Below are positions 10,901-20,680 of a stretch of 64,000 bases of DNA, piece after piece. The stretch is taken from NCBI GenBank assembly GCA_914767885.1, contig CAJZBQ010000043.1:124001-188000 (forward strand). Reading direction: 5' to 3'. The stretch comes from Blepharisma stoltei (taxonomy: Eukaryota; Ciliophora; Heterotrichea; Heterotrichida; Blepharismidae). The position numbers and the translations under genes are program-made. Under the pieces are notes generated by a model. That model was not told where the DNA came from and searched no databases. It worked only from the letters and a program-made list of their open reading frames with translations. Every line of letters begins with the position of its first letter. The first letter of the stretch is position 1.

Positions 10901-13728
10901 TTTATGATAAATAACTACCTAGGCTACGAAATCTATATAAGACAAGTATCAGATTCTTCAGAAAACATAAAAACACTAGAAAGCTCAGCCTCTTTGCAAT
11001 ACCAGCTTGACTCTGCTAATGATTCCAAATTAATCCAGATTTCCCGCAATGGTGTCCACTGGTCATCTCCATTTAATATCCAACAAATTGAAGATTTTCA
11101 TATAAAAATCCAAGCTAAGGAAGAAGAAAAATCTGAAATTCAGCAGGACTGGTTTCGACCGTCAGCTCAGAACAATTTTATGCATTTTATAAGGGTAATT
11201 GTAAGCACTGAAGATGAGTCTTGTATTCATATATCATTAGTCACACCTTTAGAGCCTGAATTTAGGATATGTAATTATACAGAACAAGAAATTACGGCGT
11301 ATCAAATTGGGTATAGCCATTTATGGTATGGCTTTCTATATATGAATAAACTTATTTTAATTATTTTAGATAAAAAAATAGGAAAATAATTATTATATAG
11401 AATTTAGATAGGTGTAGTTATTCCACCAGGAGAATGTGCCCCATGGGCTTTTGATAACTTATGTAATGAAAATGTAATACAGGTCGCCTTAGGGACTGCT
11501 ATTAAAGGATATTCTTTAGAAAATATAGAAAAACTTGGAGATCTTGGCCAGTTCTCAGCAGAAGTATTTATTAATGGAGTTACGAGGGAGTTGCATATTT
11601 CTCCACCAGAGCCAAAGCTAAGGCGGCAACAGACAATTTCAAAGAAAAAAATGCAGGGTTTTAAGTTTATTATATATTTATATAATAATTTTGAAAATAA
11701 ATATTCTACTAACAAAAATTGCTTATGTGTTTTTTTTTCTCGGTATATATCTTTAGCTGGAGCCGGAATATCAGTTATTGATAACAACCCATCAGAAATG
11801 TACTATTTAAGTCTGCAATACCTCAGGCTTAAATTTGTATCCAAACAGAAATTCGTAGAAGACGGAATTGAAAACCTATTAAAATTCGATTTAAGCTTAA
11901 AATCTTTACAATTAGACAACATGCAAGCAATTGATGATATGTATCCTGTCATTTTCAGTCCAAAAAAACTCCCAGCAGACGATGACCCTCCTTTCATTCA
12001 AGCAAAAATCCATAAAAGCCGCATAACTAGAACGGAAAATGAGCAAGAAATTTCTTCAATAGAAAAATATTCATGGCTTGAAATTTTGGTATAAGATTTT
12101 CCCTTAAATAGCCTATTGGCCATCTCTAATAATTATTATTCTTAGAAATTGTAGAAGGCTATTCACGGAAAACCCCTATACAAGAAATGCAATTTCAGCT
12201 GAATTATGAAATTTTAGTAACATTAGCTTCCCATCTAAAAGTTTTGCAAGATAAATTAGGAGTAAAGCCAGATTATAAGAAAAAAGACCATCAGTTGACA
12301 ATACTAGAACTATGCCCACTTTTAGACGCTTCAGATCCAAAATTAAAAGCCAACCCATCACAGGTTTCGAAAAAAAATTATTTCCAATTTATTCGGCTTT
12401 GCGCGATGAAAATTTATGTTTCTTTTAAAATTTCAGCAAAACATATTGAGCTTGATCCAGGCTTGGCGTTTGGGATTTTTAGAGCGATAGCTTCAATTAG
12501 CTTATGGCTTGTTAATATTTTTAATTAATTAATTTATTGCATTATTAATAAAGCCTTTTTCTTATTTTCTATATCATTTTATTAAATCAGTCCATAAGAT
12601 ATTAAATTTGTTATCTAAAAATGTTATACAACAGACACTCCTCTATATTTTAAAGAGCTTTTAGTCGAAAATTCATTCCAAACCATTTCAGACCTCTCCA
12701 AACTCGTCATTTCTAACTATATCCGCCAAGGAATCTTTCAATTTTACAATCTTATCGGCTCCATTGACATTCTCGGCAACCCTATCGGTCTTATCGACAA
12801 GCTTGGAACTGGTGTATTTGAGTTCCTTAACGAGCCTGCCAAAGGTGCCTTAAAAGGTCCCAAAGCTTTTGCCCACGGCATCGAAAAAGGAATCCGCTCA
12901 CTTGTAGGAAATGTCATATCAGGAGGTTTTGGAAGTGTCTCAAAAGTGACTGGAAAATTATACGGAATTGTCAGAGAAGTAGGAGGGGATAATAAAGCAG
13001 CTGAAAGGATTAATGACAGTGATAATGCAATACTTGACATTTATGGAGGAGTTAAAGGCGGAGTTAAAGACCTCGCTGAAGGAATTACTGGGATTTTTAC
13101 GAAGCCCATTTCTGGTGCTAAGGAAGCAGGAGCTTCTGGGTTTCTCAAAGGGATTGGGTCAGGGATTATTGGTGCATTTTCAGCACCAGTCTCTGCAGCT
13201 TTGAGGCTAGGCGTCGGGATTGCTTCAGGAATGACGAGCGCAGGGACATTAATTGCCCAAGGAAAAGTAAATCCTCGTGGTAGAGCTCGTTTTCCAAGAT
13301 ATTTTAACATGAGAAAAGTCCTTGAGCCTTATAATAATGAAACAGCCCAAGCACAAGACTTAATCAAAAATATTCCAGAGTTCAGCAAAGAACAAATTGT
13401 ATTTTATTTGCATTTAGCTGAAAAAGAAGATATTATTGTAATATTGACGCTGGACCATTTATTAGTGCTTATAAATGCAGAATTAGCGAAATTCGTAAGT
13501 ATTGGAGATATAAGTTCGTTGGAAATCCATAGAACAGGAGCAAAATTCACATTGTGTGCTGGGAACCCAGAAAATCAAATAGTTCTGAACTCAAGCTCGT
13601 TTAGCTCGTTGGCAAAGCTATATTCAGCTATATCAAGCTTGCCTTCATTTAAAGCTTCTGAGCCAAATATCAAAAAGATTGCATTCAAAAAGGGTTATAG
13701 GTCTAGCTTTTTAAGGAATCATAATTAA
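4940..13728 (+). CDS. VPS13: VPS13 family bridge-like lipid transfer protein
   Basis: Twelve exons: 4940-5270, 5356-5893, 6386-6405, 6472-7491, 7556-7613, 7696-8877, 8942-10296, 10341-11323, 11411-11669, 11748-12091, 12181-12517 and 12629-13728. They total 7,527 nt, exactly 2,509 codons. All gaps are IESs; no short intron is needed. The N-terminus is a chorein domain (MNGAIANVLNKVLGDI.. then DNLQITINSVYIRYED). The middle has the VAB/SHR-BD region (IVYITPRFMINNYLGYEI; PPGECAPWAFDN; SLAGAGISVIDN). The end is the classic VPS13 C-terminus (DTPLYFKELLVEN; NPIGLIDKLGTGVFEFLNEPAKG) plus a PH-like tail. VPS13 proteins form a hydrophobic groove that moves lipids between membranes at contact sites. The start is the ATG opening the chorein domain. 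Confidence 0.96.
5271..5355. other. Short IES 1 of VPS13 (85 nt)
   Basis: The TAs at 5269-70 and 5354-55 give the in-frame join SSKNK-VEKDIN. The insert holds an internal inverted repeat around TCGAAAACTTCGA. Confidence 0.75.
5894..6385. mobile_element. 492-nt IES 2 of VPS13, GC-richer
   Basis: Excision between the TAs at 5892-93 and 6384-85 joins LVDFVA to YRDIFQYK in frame. The left end reads ATAAATAAAATGCAATTCGG and closely matches the start of the tRNase Z IES near 62821. The open frame at 6056-6367 (minus) is inside the element and shows no family. Confidence 0.8.
6406..6471. other. Short IES 3 of VPS13 (66 nt)
   Basis: The insert runs between the TAs at 6404-05 and 6470-71. The join FQYKQWKIYSK reads through a TGA as Trp. 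It is strongly AT-rich, and the preceding exon is only 20 nt. Confidence 0.8.
7492..7555. other. Short IES 4 of VPS13 (64 nt)
   Basis: The TAs at 7490-91 and 7554-55 join FSLED to ISNSKKSD in frame. A 49-nt alternative (7502-7550) is also in frame; 64 nt is preferred because that length recurs elsewhere in the window. Confidence 0.65.
7614..7695. other. Short IES 5 of VPS13 (82 nt)
   Basis: The TAs at 7612-13 and 7694-95 join DAYIDCK to YVKHSKIAV in frame. The open frame starting at 7592 is a shadow that reads through this insert. Confidence 0.75.
8878..8941. other. Short IES 6 of VPS13 (64 nt)
   Basis: The TAs at 8876-77 and 8940-41 join KILVNL to YRGIESLWLD. Of the TA pairs tried, this one keeps the frame. 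The insert is almost pure A+T. Confidence 0.85.
10297..10340. other. Short IES 7 of VPS13 (about 44 nt)
   Basis: The TAs at 10295-96 and 10339-40 join NPIFS to IQKIQLNID. Pairs giving 41 nt also keep the frame. It is the shortest insert in the window. Confidence 0.65.
11324..11410. other. Short IES 8 of VPS13 (87 nt)
   Basis: The TAs at 11322-23 and 11409-10 join IGYSHL to GVVIPPGECAPW, which matches the conserved SHR-BD motif. Confidence 0.85.
11670..11747. other. Short IES 9 of VPS13 (78 nt)
   Basis: The insert happens to be in frame and free of TAA/TAG, so an open frame reads through it. The family motif FISLAGAGISVIDN is restored only by cutting at the TAs at 11668-69 and 11746-47. Confidence 0.8.
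12092..12180. other. Short IES 10 of VPS13 (89 nt)
   Basis: The TAs at 12090-91 and 12179-80 join WLEILV to QEMQFQLNYEIL in frame. Confidence 0.82.
12518..12628. other. IES 11 of VPS13 (111 nt)
   Basis: The TAs at 12516-17 and 12627-28 join ISLWLVN to TTDTPLYFKELL. The exact length of 111 nt recurs in the SCOT and eL13 genes. Confidence 0.83.
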
Positions 13729-13826
13729 TTTAAGGTTAGTAAATTATGAAAAAATATTCCATGCCTTTGCCATTATATAAAATAAATTAAATAGCTAACT
13801 TTTAACCTAAGAAATTAGTCTATAAC

Positions 13827-15218
13827 CTATTTCAGCTTCAAATGAGACTTGAATAGCCGAATTACATCATCAAAATAGCTCATATTGCAGGACATTAAAA
13901 ATCCGCCATGGTCTTGCTCATAGTCATCTTTATAAAACACTAGCATATCTTGATTTAAACTTTCTTTTAATAAGATTGAATCCTTCTGTGGGACAACCAA
14001 ATCATACTTCCCATTCATCACTGCTAAAGGTGTCTGGCATTTTTTAAAATCTACTGTTGGAGGAGTTTCTTTTCCATATTTCTTTAGATTTCCTTCTTTT
14101 CCATAATCATAAAGATAAGGCTTCGTTGAGCTATTCACCTGATACTGCCTCATAAATTTCAAATTCTTTATGCTTGTCCCACCTCTAATTCTGTGTACAT
14201 AAACTGGTAGATGAAGCTCTTTATTTCCTCCATGAAGGCTCATATCAAAAACATCGCTACCAATCCAGGACGAAATTGTAGGAAAAGTCGCTATAAATTT
14301 GGCAAAAGATAGATCATCTGTCCAATCTGACCAAATTTTCATCCCAAGTAAGTCAAAAATGTTATGAACAAGAGACGATGCTAGGAGATTTATATATATC
14401 TTTTATGATAATACAATAATTAGCATTTTTTTATAGAAAGTAGAAGCTTTAACTATTATAAAAATACATATAAACTTTCTGGCTTAGAAATTCCTCCTGG
14501 TGTGGCTGATAATATTGCGATCGCTACATCATTTTTCATTTCAGGGTATAGTGAAAGCATCCATAAGACAGCTCCAGATCCTTGGCTGTGAGAAAAAATA
14601 CCAATTTTTTCATAGCCTGTTTTTTCTTTTACAAATTTAACGAGGGGTGGAAGATCGTATTCTATGACTTCAGCGACGCTCCAGTCCCAATATTCATGAG
14701 AATTAGGGTCAAGCTTAGTGTGTTCTCTACTTAAATGGCTTCCTCTATTAAAACTAACTTTATATTGTATAAACATAAACACTTATGAAGCAATATCCTT
14801 TATTTTTTAATACCTTTAATCTATTTTTAGAGGAAAAAGGCATATTTCCTAGCCAAACGTCATAATTCTCATCTGCAAGCCTAAAAGCAGGAGGCGTTGT
14901 GCATTGATTTAAAATAAAACAATGCGCAGAATTGCTCAGCCCATGAACCAGCAAGACTGGAGGGCCTGGGTTTTTATTTTTTCCAGGAATCCTATATAAT
15001 GACAAAATATACCCATCATCTGTAGTGACAGAATATTCCTCATATGGGTATCCATCTTGTTCACAATGCTGCTTAAATGTGTAAGTAACGTATGGAGACA
15101 GCTCTGCTTGATCTATTTTGACAGAAATCAAGTAAGCGATGCTGAAAGGAATAATAATTCATTTCAAAAATTTTAAGAAAGGGCGTCGAGGATTTTCTTC
15201 GACTTCAGAATTTTCCAT
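13827..15218 (-). CDS. Acid/gastric-type lipase, alpha/beta hydrolase, membrane-anchored
   Basis: The gene reads 15218 to 13827 with two IESs (14748-14844, 14393-14472). Joined length is 405 codons. The N-terminus (MENSEVEENPRRPFLKFLKWIIIPFSIAYLI) looks like a signal anchor, with TGA read as Trp. Then come the family's lid and oxyanion region (DDGYILSLYRIPG; VLLVHGLSNSAHCF), VWLGNRGSHLSREH made by the first IES join, the nucleophile elbow FSHSQGSG, the acid in GKYDLVVP and the catalytic His in DHGGF. Members hydrolyse triacylglycerols or sterol esters in lysosome-like compartments. The full triad is present, so an active enzyme is likely. Confidence 0.92.
14393..14472. other. Short IES in the lipase gene (80 nt)
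   Basis: The TAs at 14391-92 and 14471-72 join ISKPESL to NLLASSLVHNIFDLLGMK in frame on the minus strand. Confidence 0.82.
14748..14844. other. Short IES in the lipase gene (97 nt)
   Basis: The TAs at 14746-47 and 14843-44 join DVWLGN to RGSHLSREH, a family-conserved motif. Confidence 0.88.
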
Positions 15219-15644
15219 ATTAAAATAATTGGCTAAATTCTAGAATGGGTCATTTTATTATGAAATTTTAGATAAAAAATGCTTCTGTGATTACCATAAA
15301 TAAATAATAAATATTAGAAAGTTTAAGTGTGAGGATAAAAGAAGCAAATATTAAATTTTTTATATAGAAAAGTAATAGTAAACGTTATAATTTTAGAGTA
15401 TCTCAATTAATGTTAAATAAAAATAATATTTATTGATGGTAATAGTCACTATTTAGAATGCTAAAATTAATTAAAGAACTCGATGCTACTAAATAATGAA
15501 ATTTTAGCTAGTCTTATAATGATTATCTCTTAATCATAATTTCTAACAAAATATGAAAAGAATGAAATAAATTCCTATAGCAAAAAATTATTATCAAATA
15601 ATTTCACATCTAATTCAATAGCATTTCCAAAAATCATACAATAA
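15219..15644. other. Divergent intergenic region
   Basis: This AT-rich stretch separates the lipase (minus) from the J-domain gene (plus), so it must hold both promoters. I see no repeat, hairpin or reading frame. Confidence 0.5.
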
Positions 15645-16562
15645 ATGGCACTGCATGATTTGCTATTTGTAATTGGCATAAACTTCGGTGTTCACCGTTT
15701 TATTATTCAAAACCCCACAATTTCACACAAAAAATTCACAGTCCTCGCAATCGCTTTTCTTTATGCTGCTTTTCTATTAGGCATCTATCTTAGTGACAAA
15801 TCTCCAAATGCATATCAAGAAACAGGAATTTCACGATTAATGTCAACTGAAGAAATAAATAAAATCTACAAATACGAAGTTCGCCAAAAGCACCCTGATA
15901 AAAACCCCAGCCCATATGCCCAACAAGAATTCATAAAAATGCAGAAAAACTTCGAAATTATCAAAAATTCTGACTCAAGGTACAAATATGAGCTCTATAA
16001 AACTACTGACGATAAAGAAATCCAGCACGCAGTGGTCCAAGCAATTCCTTTTTATTTATCAAATTTTCTGCTTGCTAATGGTATTACTTATTCCAAACAA
16101 AATGGCTATGCAGGAAGAAATGCGTTGATAATGATAGCTTTTATTGCAATTTATGAATATTTCACCAAAATAAAGCAGAAATTTTTGATTTTTATGCCGT
16201 TTTTGCCTTTGACAATTTGTGAACAAATTGAAGCACTCCAAGCCATTTTCCCGTCTTTAATCCTAGGCATGATGTTAGCAAATAGTGTGGATTTTGTGGC
16301 TGAGCTAGAAAAAACAAGGGCAAAATTCATGGCACTGGCAAGAGATGAAAAATTTAAAGAATCTGTGATCAAGCTTGTCCAAGATATACAGACTGGCCAA
16401 ATAAGCCAAGAAATGAAAAATTTTATTAAAGAAGCCGCTGACATGCAGAGCGCAAATGAAAATTCCCAAAAAAATACAGGACGAAGCTTGGCGGTCCGAA
16501 TGCTTATATTTATGGTGATTTCTGGCTTTATTAGGTCTATTTTCCAAGAAACAAATGTATAA
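15645..16562 (+). CDS. Membrane J-domain (DnaJ-like) protein
   Basis: A single uninterrupted frame of 305 aa. Two hydrophobic segments (residues about 5-20 and 31-49) precede a short J-domain at about 58-120, with the signature HPD at 83-85 (QKHPDKNP). A further hydrophobic stretch occurs at about 130-215 and again near the end (LIFMVISGFIRSIF). J-domain proteins stimulate the ATPase of Hsp70 partners; one placed after two membrane spans resembles Sec63-like or other ER and mitochondrial co-chaperones, but the usual Sec63 C-terminal domain is absent. The stop lies 16 nt before the convergent SCOT stop. No IES is present. Confidence 0.75.
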   Translation: MALHDLLFVIGINFGVHRFIIQNPTISHKKFTVLAIAFLYAAFLLGIYLSDKSPNAYQETGISRLMSTEEINKIYKYEVRQKHPDKNPSPYAQQEFIKMQKNFEIIKNSDSRYKYELYKTTDDKEIQHAVVQAIPFYLSNFLLANGITYSKQNGYAGRNALIMIAFIAIYEYFTKIKQKFLIFMPFLPLTICEQIEALQAIFPSLILGMMLANSVDFVAELEKTRAKFMALARDEKFKESVIKLVQDIQTGQISQEMKNFIKEAADMQSANENSQKNTGRSLAVRMLIFMVISGFIRSIFQETNV

Positions 16563-16578
16563 GCTAATTTAATTAAGC

Positions 16579-18156
16579 CTATTGCTGCATTTCTTTAAGA
16601 TCAGAGGACACTGTAAAAGCGCATCCTGTGATGTCTTTTATATGGCTTAATGTCGACCCTTTTGCGATTTCTATCAATGTGATTTCGTCTTCTCTATTAA
16701 AATCGAACACCCCGTGCTCAGTGACAAGTAGATCTACACATTTTTTGGCTGTGATAGGGAGGGTGCATTCTTTTACGATCCTTGGGATACCTTCGTGGGC
16801 ATGCAGCATTGTGACGATGACTTTGGACTGTTCGTGGATGACGGCGTCCATGGCAGATCCCATACCTTTTATGATTTTTCCTGGGATTATCCAGTTAGCG
16901 AGATCTCCATGTTTTGATACTTGGAAACCTGGGACGACGACTGCATCCATGTGGCCTCCTCTTAGCATATTTAGAGAAACACAGCTAGAAAAGGTGGAGC
17001 CGCCAGGCAAAATTGTGATTGGTTCTCTATTGGAATTTACTAAATCAGGGTTTCGGTTTCCATTTCGAGGAGATGGACCTACTCCTAAGGCTCCAGATAC
17101 TGAATGGATCCTAATCTTCAAATCTGGAGGCAAAAAGTCAGGGATTAGGCTTGGAATTCCTAAGCCTAAAGTGACATACATTCCATCAGTTAATTCTTTG
17201 ATGACTCTTTTAGCAATTCTGGCTCTTAAATCATAATTGTCAACTTGAGTTTTATCTTCACTTGAAGGGTGGTAAACATATTCAAAAGGCTTTATGTATT
17301 TTTCGCCTTTAATTAATCTGTGAACAAAAATGCCTGGGGTATGAATTTGGTCAGGGTCCAGCTCGCCTTCTTCAACGATTTCTTCAACTTCGGCAATGGT
17401 CACTTTGGAGCACATAGCGACTTCTGGATTGAAATTCATTGCTGTGTTTTTGTATAGTTTTTTTAGCAAAATATAATATGATTTAACAGAGATTTTTTTA
17501 TTTTCTTATTAAAAATAAGATTATTTTTTAAAATTTCTGGAAAAATATTTATTTTAAAATATTTATATTAAATTTCCTCTTGTGTCTGCTTTCCATGCCT
17601 TAACCAAGCTAAAATCTGTCCTAATTGACTCTTCAAAAAGGTGTTCTTGGCCATCAAATAGCCGCCTTTCTTTTCCATCAGAAATAATCTGGATTCCTTT
17701 ACCTCCCGGCTTGTATTTCAATGGAAAACCGCCTTCTTCAATTACAGTGCCTACCCCAGTTCTGGTCCAGAACCCAGGAATTCCTGAGCCTCCAGCTCTA
17801 ATACGTTCAATTAATGTACCTTCAGGGACTAATTTTAGCTCAATGACTCCTTGATAATATTGATCCTCTATAAGAGTGCTTGAGCCTAGATAAGACGTGA
17901 TGACTCGCTTTAATTGGTTTGACTCTAACAATAAATCAATCCCATAGCCTGGAGCCCCACAGCCCATAGAATATACAGTGAAATCATAGTTTCCGTAGTC
18001 TCTGAGAGCTTGGATAAGGTTTTCAGGAACTCCACAACAGCCATACCCACCAATAGCAATTGAAGTGCCTGTGTTTATGTCTTGGATAGCTTCGATGGGG
18101 TTGGAGTAGATTTTTGTCATGAGGAAACGACGGCTAAGATTGCTGAGCCGCAGCAT
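16579..18156 (-). CDS. OXCT1: Succinyl-CoA:3-ketoacid CoA-transferase (SCOT)-like protein
   Basis: The gene reads 18156 to 16579 around a 111-nt IES (17457-17567) and gives 488 aa, the normal SCOT length with fused alpha and beta halves. The alpha half has the CoA-binding GGYGCCGVPENL, RAGGSGIPGFWTRTG and KAWKADTRGNLI; the beta half has FNPEVA, GLGIPSL, GGSTFSS, VVPGFQVSKHGDLANWI and GMGSAMD. SCOT moves CoA from succinyl-CoA to acetoacetate in mitochondria. The catalytic glutamate normally lies in the motif SENG; here residues 315-318 read SVSG (codons TCA GTA TCT GGA at 17103-17092), so the nucleophile appears to be missing. Either this is a pseudoenzyme or the fold uses another residue. Confidence 0.9.
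17457..17567. other. IES in the SCOT gene (111 nt)
   Basis: The TAs at 17455-56 and 17566-67 join ADTRGNLI to YKNTAMNFNPEVA, a conserved family segment. The insert is AT-rich. Confidence 0.88.
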
Positions 18157-19131
18157 TTTGAATTATTAAAAAATTAACTAATTACTGAAATAGTTTTTTA
18201 GTATTAAAATATTATTTTGTTTAAATGAATTTTCATATTCTAAGAAGTATTAATTGACTCTTTTATTTTTTCTGATATGATTTAATCTTTTTAGTATTTT
18301 GGCTTGTTAAAAATATAAATAAATGTTAATGTTAATGTTAATGATGTGATGAGTATTTAAAGTCCCTCTTCTGTCGTCGTGACGTTCTACGGGTTTACCC
18401 CGTAGGGAGGCTAAGGCATAGCCGCTTCAAAGCCCGGGCCGAAACCCCCGGTTTCTCGGTAGAGGTGATGGTCAAGGGATAGGTCATACTGCTTTGCTGA
18501 CCACCTCCATTTCCAACTTGATTCGTCGCCCTGAATCTTGCGCCAACTCTGTCCGTGAGATCGCCAGATCCGCTCAAAAAAAGAGAGCGCCTTTTCAACT
18601 GGAGAGACCACGAGTTAGGAGTCTAGTTTGCCTTCCCCTCTTTTCCGGTCATCCGAGAAAGAACTCAACAGCTTTCGCCATTCGGGGCAAACCACAGAAG
18701 CAGCTTAGGCAGGCATGTCGCCCTGCCTCATTTCGGGCACCCACTGAGCTGGGCGCTGCTGGCAAAAAGAAGTCACGAATAACTGCCCAAGGGTTTGGTA
18801 GCGAAAACAGCGGTCTCCGCACTTAGACCTCTCGCTCGAGGTTCCAAACACAGCTGAGCGAATTCCTGGCTTCAAAGAACATGCCGGATATACACGGGTA
18901 ACCGTCTCAAGAGGACGGGTCGGACGTCATCCGCCATTTTATGTATATATAAAAATAAATAAATAATGATATAGCTAATAAACTAAAAAAATATATTTTT
19001 CTGTGAGTTTAATCTATTTTATTAATTAAAAAGAAAAGGGCAGAATCTTTTATCGTTTAAAGAAATCTGATATTGCCGAATAGAACAGATATTATCACAA
19101 GATGTCTTTACAGCCAAGATAAATAATATTA
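18157..19131. other. Intergenic region with a GC-rich block (about 18365-18935)
   Basis: AT-rich flanks surround about 570 nt of GC-rich DNA with a short hairpin (CTACGGGTTTACCCCGTAG near 18388). Open frames on both strands here are by-products of low stop density. The base composition is like that of the GC-rich IESs in coding genes, so this is probably another eliminated element. I could not define its ends. Confidence 0.5.
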
Positions 19132-20656
19132 ATGGCGGAAAAGCCGAAATTCAAGCAAACTTTTACTACGCAGTCTCAAGCAAAGCCAAATTATGGGTTA
19201 CCTGTGCAGAATATATCATTTCAGAAAAAATCATCTGAAAATATAGAGAAATCAAAATGGGCAGAAGATTCTGATGCTCATATAAAACAAATAAATATCG
19301 AATCAAATGACAAAATATACACGAAACCAATCCGTGAATCCAAAAATGAAAATTTGCCTTCAAAAATCCCAGAAACAAGTACTCTCACAGACAAAAATTC
19401 TTTATCTTCTCAATCATCATCAAATCTTTCTGACCAACCTAGAAATTCTGATAAACTTTTCTCTTCAATCAGCACAGACTGCCAAACTTCATCAAATTCA
19501 TTTCTTAGCCAATCTGACCCTAAGCCTACTACTCTCGGAAAACTAAAATCCACATACCATAAATTTTTAAAAAAAACATCACAAAAAATCTCATCAAAAA
19601 ATAATTTTTTAATCAGATCTGCAACAAAAATAAAATCCAAGCTTCAAAAAATAGCTAATGAAATAAGTCTAAGCCTATATATGCGCTGTATTTTTTAGTC
19701 TTTTTAACTTGATTTTTATAAAAAATATTAAATTAAATAGGTATACACCCATGGAGCACAGTAGAAGAAATCGACGTTTTATGTATCAATTGCTACGAAT
19801 GTGTCCCATTAAGCCAAGTCAATTCTCATTCAAAAAGTTGCACAAAAGCCAAAGAAGAGTCAAAATTAGAGGTCGTCAATATCAATGAAAAAATAAAAAA
19901 ACTTCTTGAGGCAATAAATAATAAAATCTCAGTCCTTGCTGGGGTAAAATTGATTTTCTTTTCCAAGCTCCAAGAATTAGCAATTTCTGCTATAAATTGT
20001 AGTGATTATCCTAATACTATAATAAACAACATCAAAAATTTGATGATGGCATATCCAGATATTGACGAAACAAGAGCTTGTGAAATTCTTGCCTATAGAC
20101 TCTCAAATTTGGTTGAGCAAAAAACTCCATTTTTCCCTGAAAGAATGAGTTTATATAATGAAAATGCAGAACTAAAATATGAAATTGAAGCAGAATCACA
20201 GAAAAAAGAGCTGGAAAAATGAAAACTCCGGACAAATTTGTTGCTCAATATTGGTGGAAACCCATTGCGAGAAAGTATTGAAGAAATTCATAGTGAAATT
20301 GACCCAGACGAGGATTTATTTTCTTCAAGTCTATCTACTATTGATGCACAACCCGACTCAGACAGTGAAGATTATGACGATGGGGATGAGGAGCTTGATG
20401 AAGATCAAATAGAAAAATATTTTTATGCAATTTGTTTAAAAAAGAAATTAAAATCACCACAATCTCGGCCGTCTAAAAGATATTGATATTAAAATTAATT
20501 AAATATTTTCGCAAATTAGACTAATTTTATAATATTTTCAACATTTAAGTCTCTGTAATTGAGGATATATCAATAGCAGATCTTTATAAAAAGTGCCAAA
20601 AAGAAAATATAGAGTTTTCTCAATGGGAAGACTTTATTGACCAAAATTTAGTTTAA
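19132..20656 (+). CDS. Zinc-finger-like protein with acidic tail, unknown function
   Basis: Two IESs (19678-19745 and one near 20476-20567) split the gene; the join gives about 450 codons ending at TAA 20654-56. The first 170 residues are Ser/Thr/Gln-rich and look disordered. After the first join (ISLSLHPWSTVEEID) comes LCINCYECVPLSQVNSHSKSC, a C-x2-C-x2-C..H-x3-C pattern that may bind zinc, then a helical region, a charged coiled stretch (ELEKWKLRTN, TGA as Trp), and an acidic run DSEDYDDGDEELDEDQ. I recognise no family. The stop is 24 nt from the convergent importin stop. Confidence 0.7.
19678..19745. other. Short IES in the zinc-finger-like gene (68 nt)
   Basis: The TAs at 19676-77 and 19744-45 join NEISLSL to HPWSTVEEI in frame. 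Confidence 0.75.
20476..20567. other. Short IES in the zinc-finger-like gene (92 nt; ends uncertain)
   Basis: Without excision the frame stops just after 20486. Three TA pairs restore the frame into ..YKKCQKENIEFSQW: 20476-20567 (keeps ISIADL), 20483-20586 and 20489-20586. The first keeps the most coding-like sequence. Confidence 0.5.
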
Positions 20657-20680
20657 TCAGAATTTAAAGAATTTGAGTAG

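Noticed and set aside
4940-13728. VPS13 as a string of pseudogene fragments
   Set aside because: Every break is repaired by a TA-to-TA cut and the total is exactly in frame, so it is one intact gene in germline form.
18494-18826. Arginine-rich 110-codon frame in the GC-rich block
   Set aside because: Overlapping open frames on both strands and no conserved pattern; typical of GC-rich non-coding DNA.
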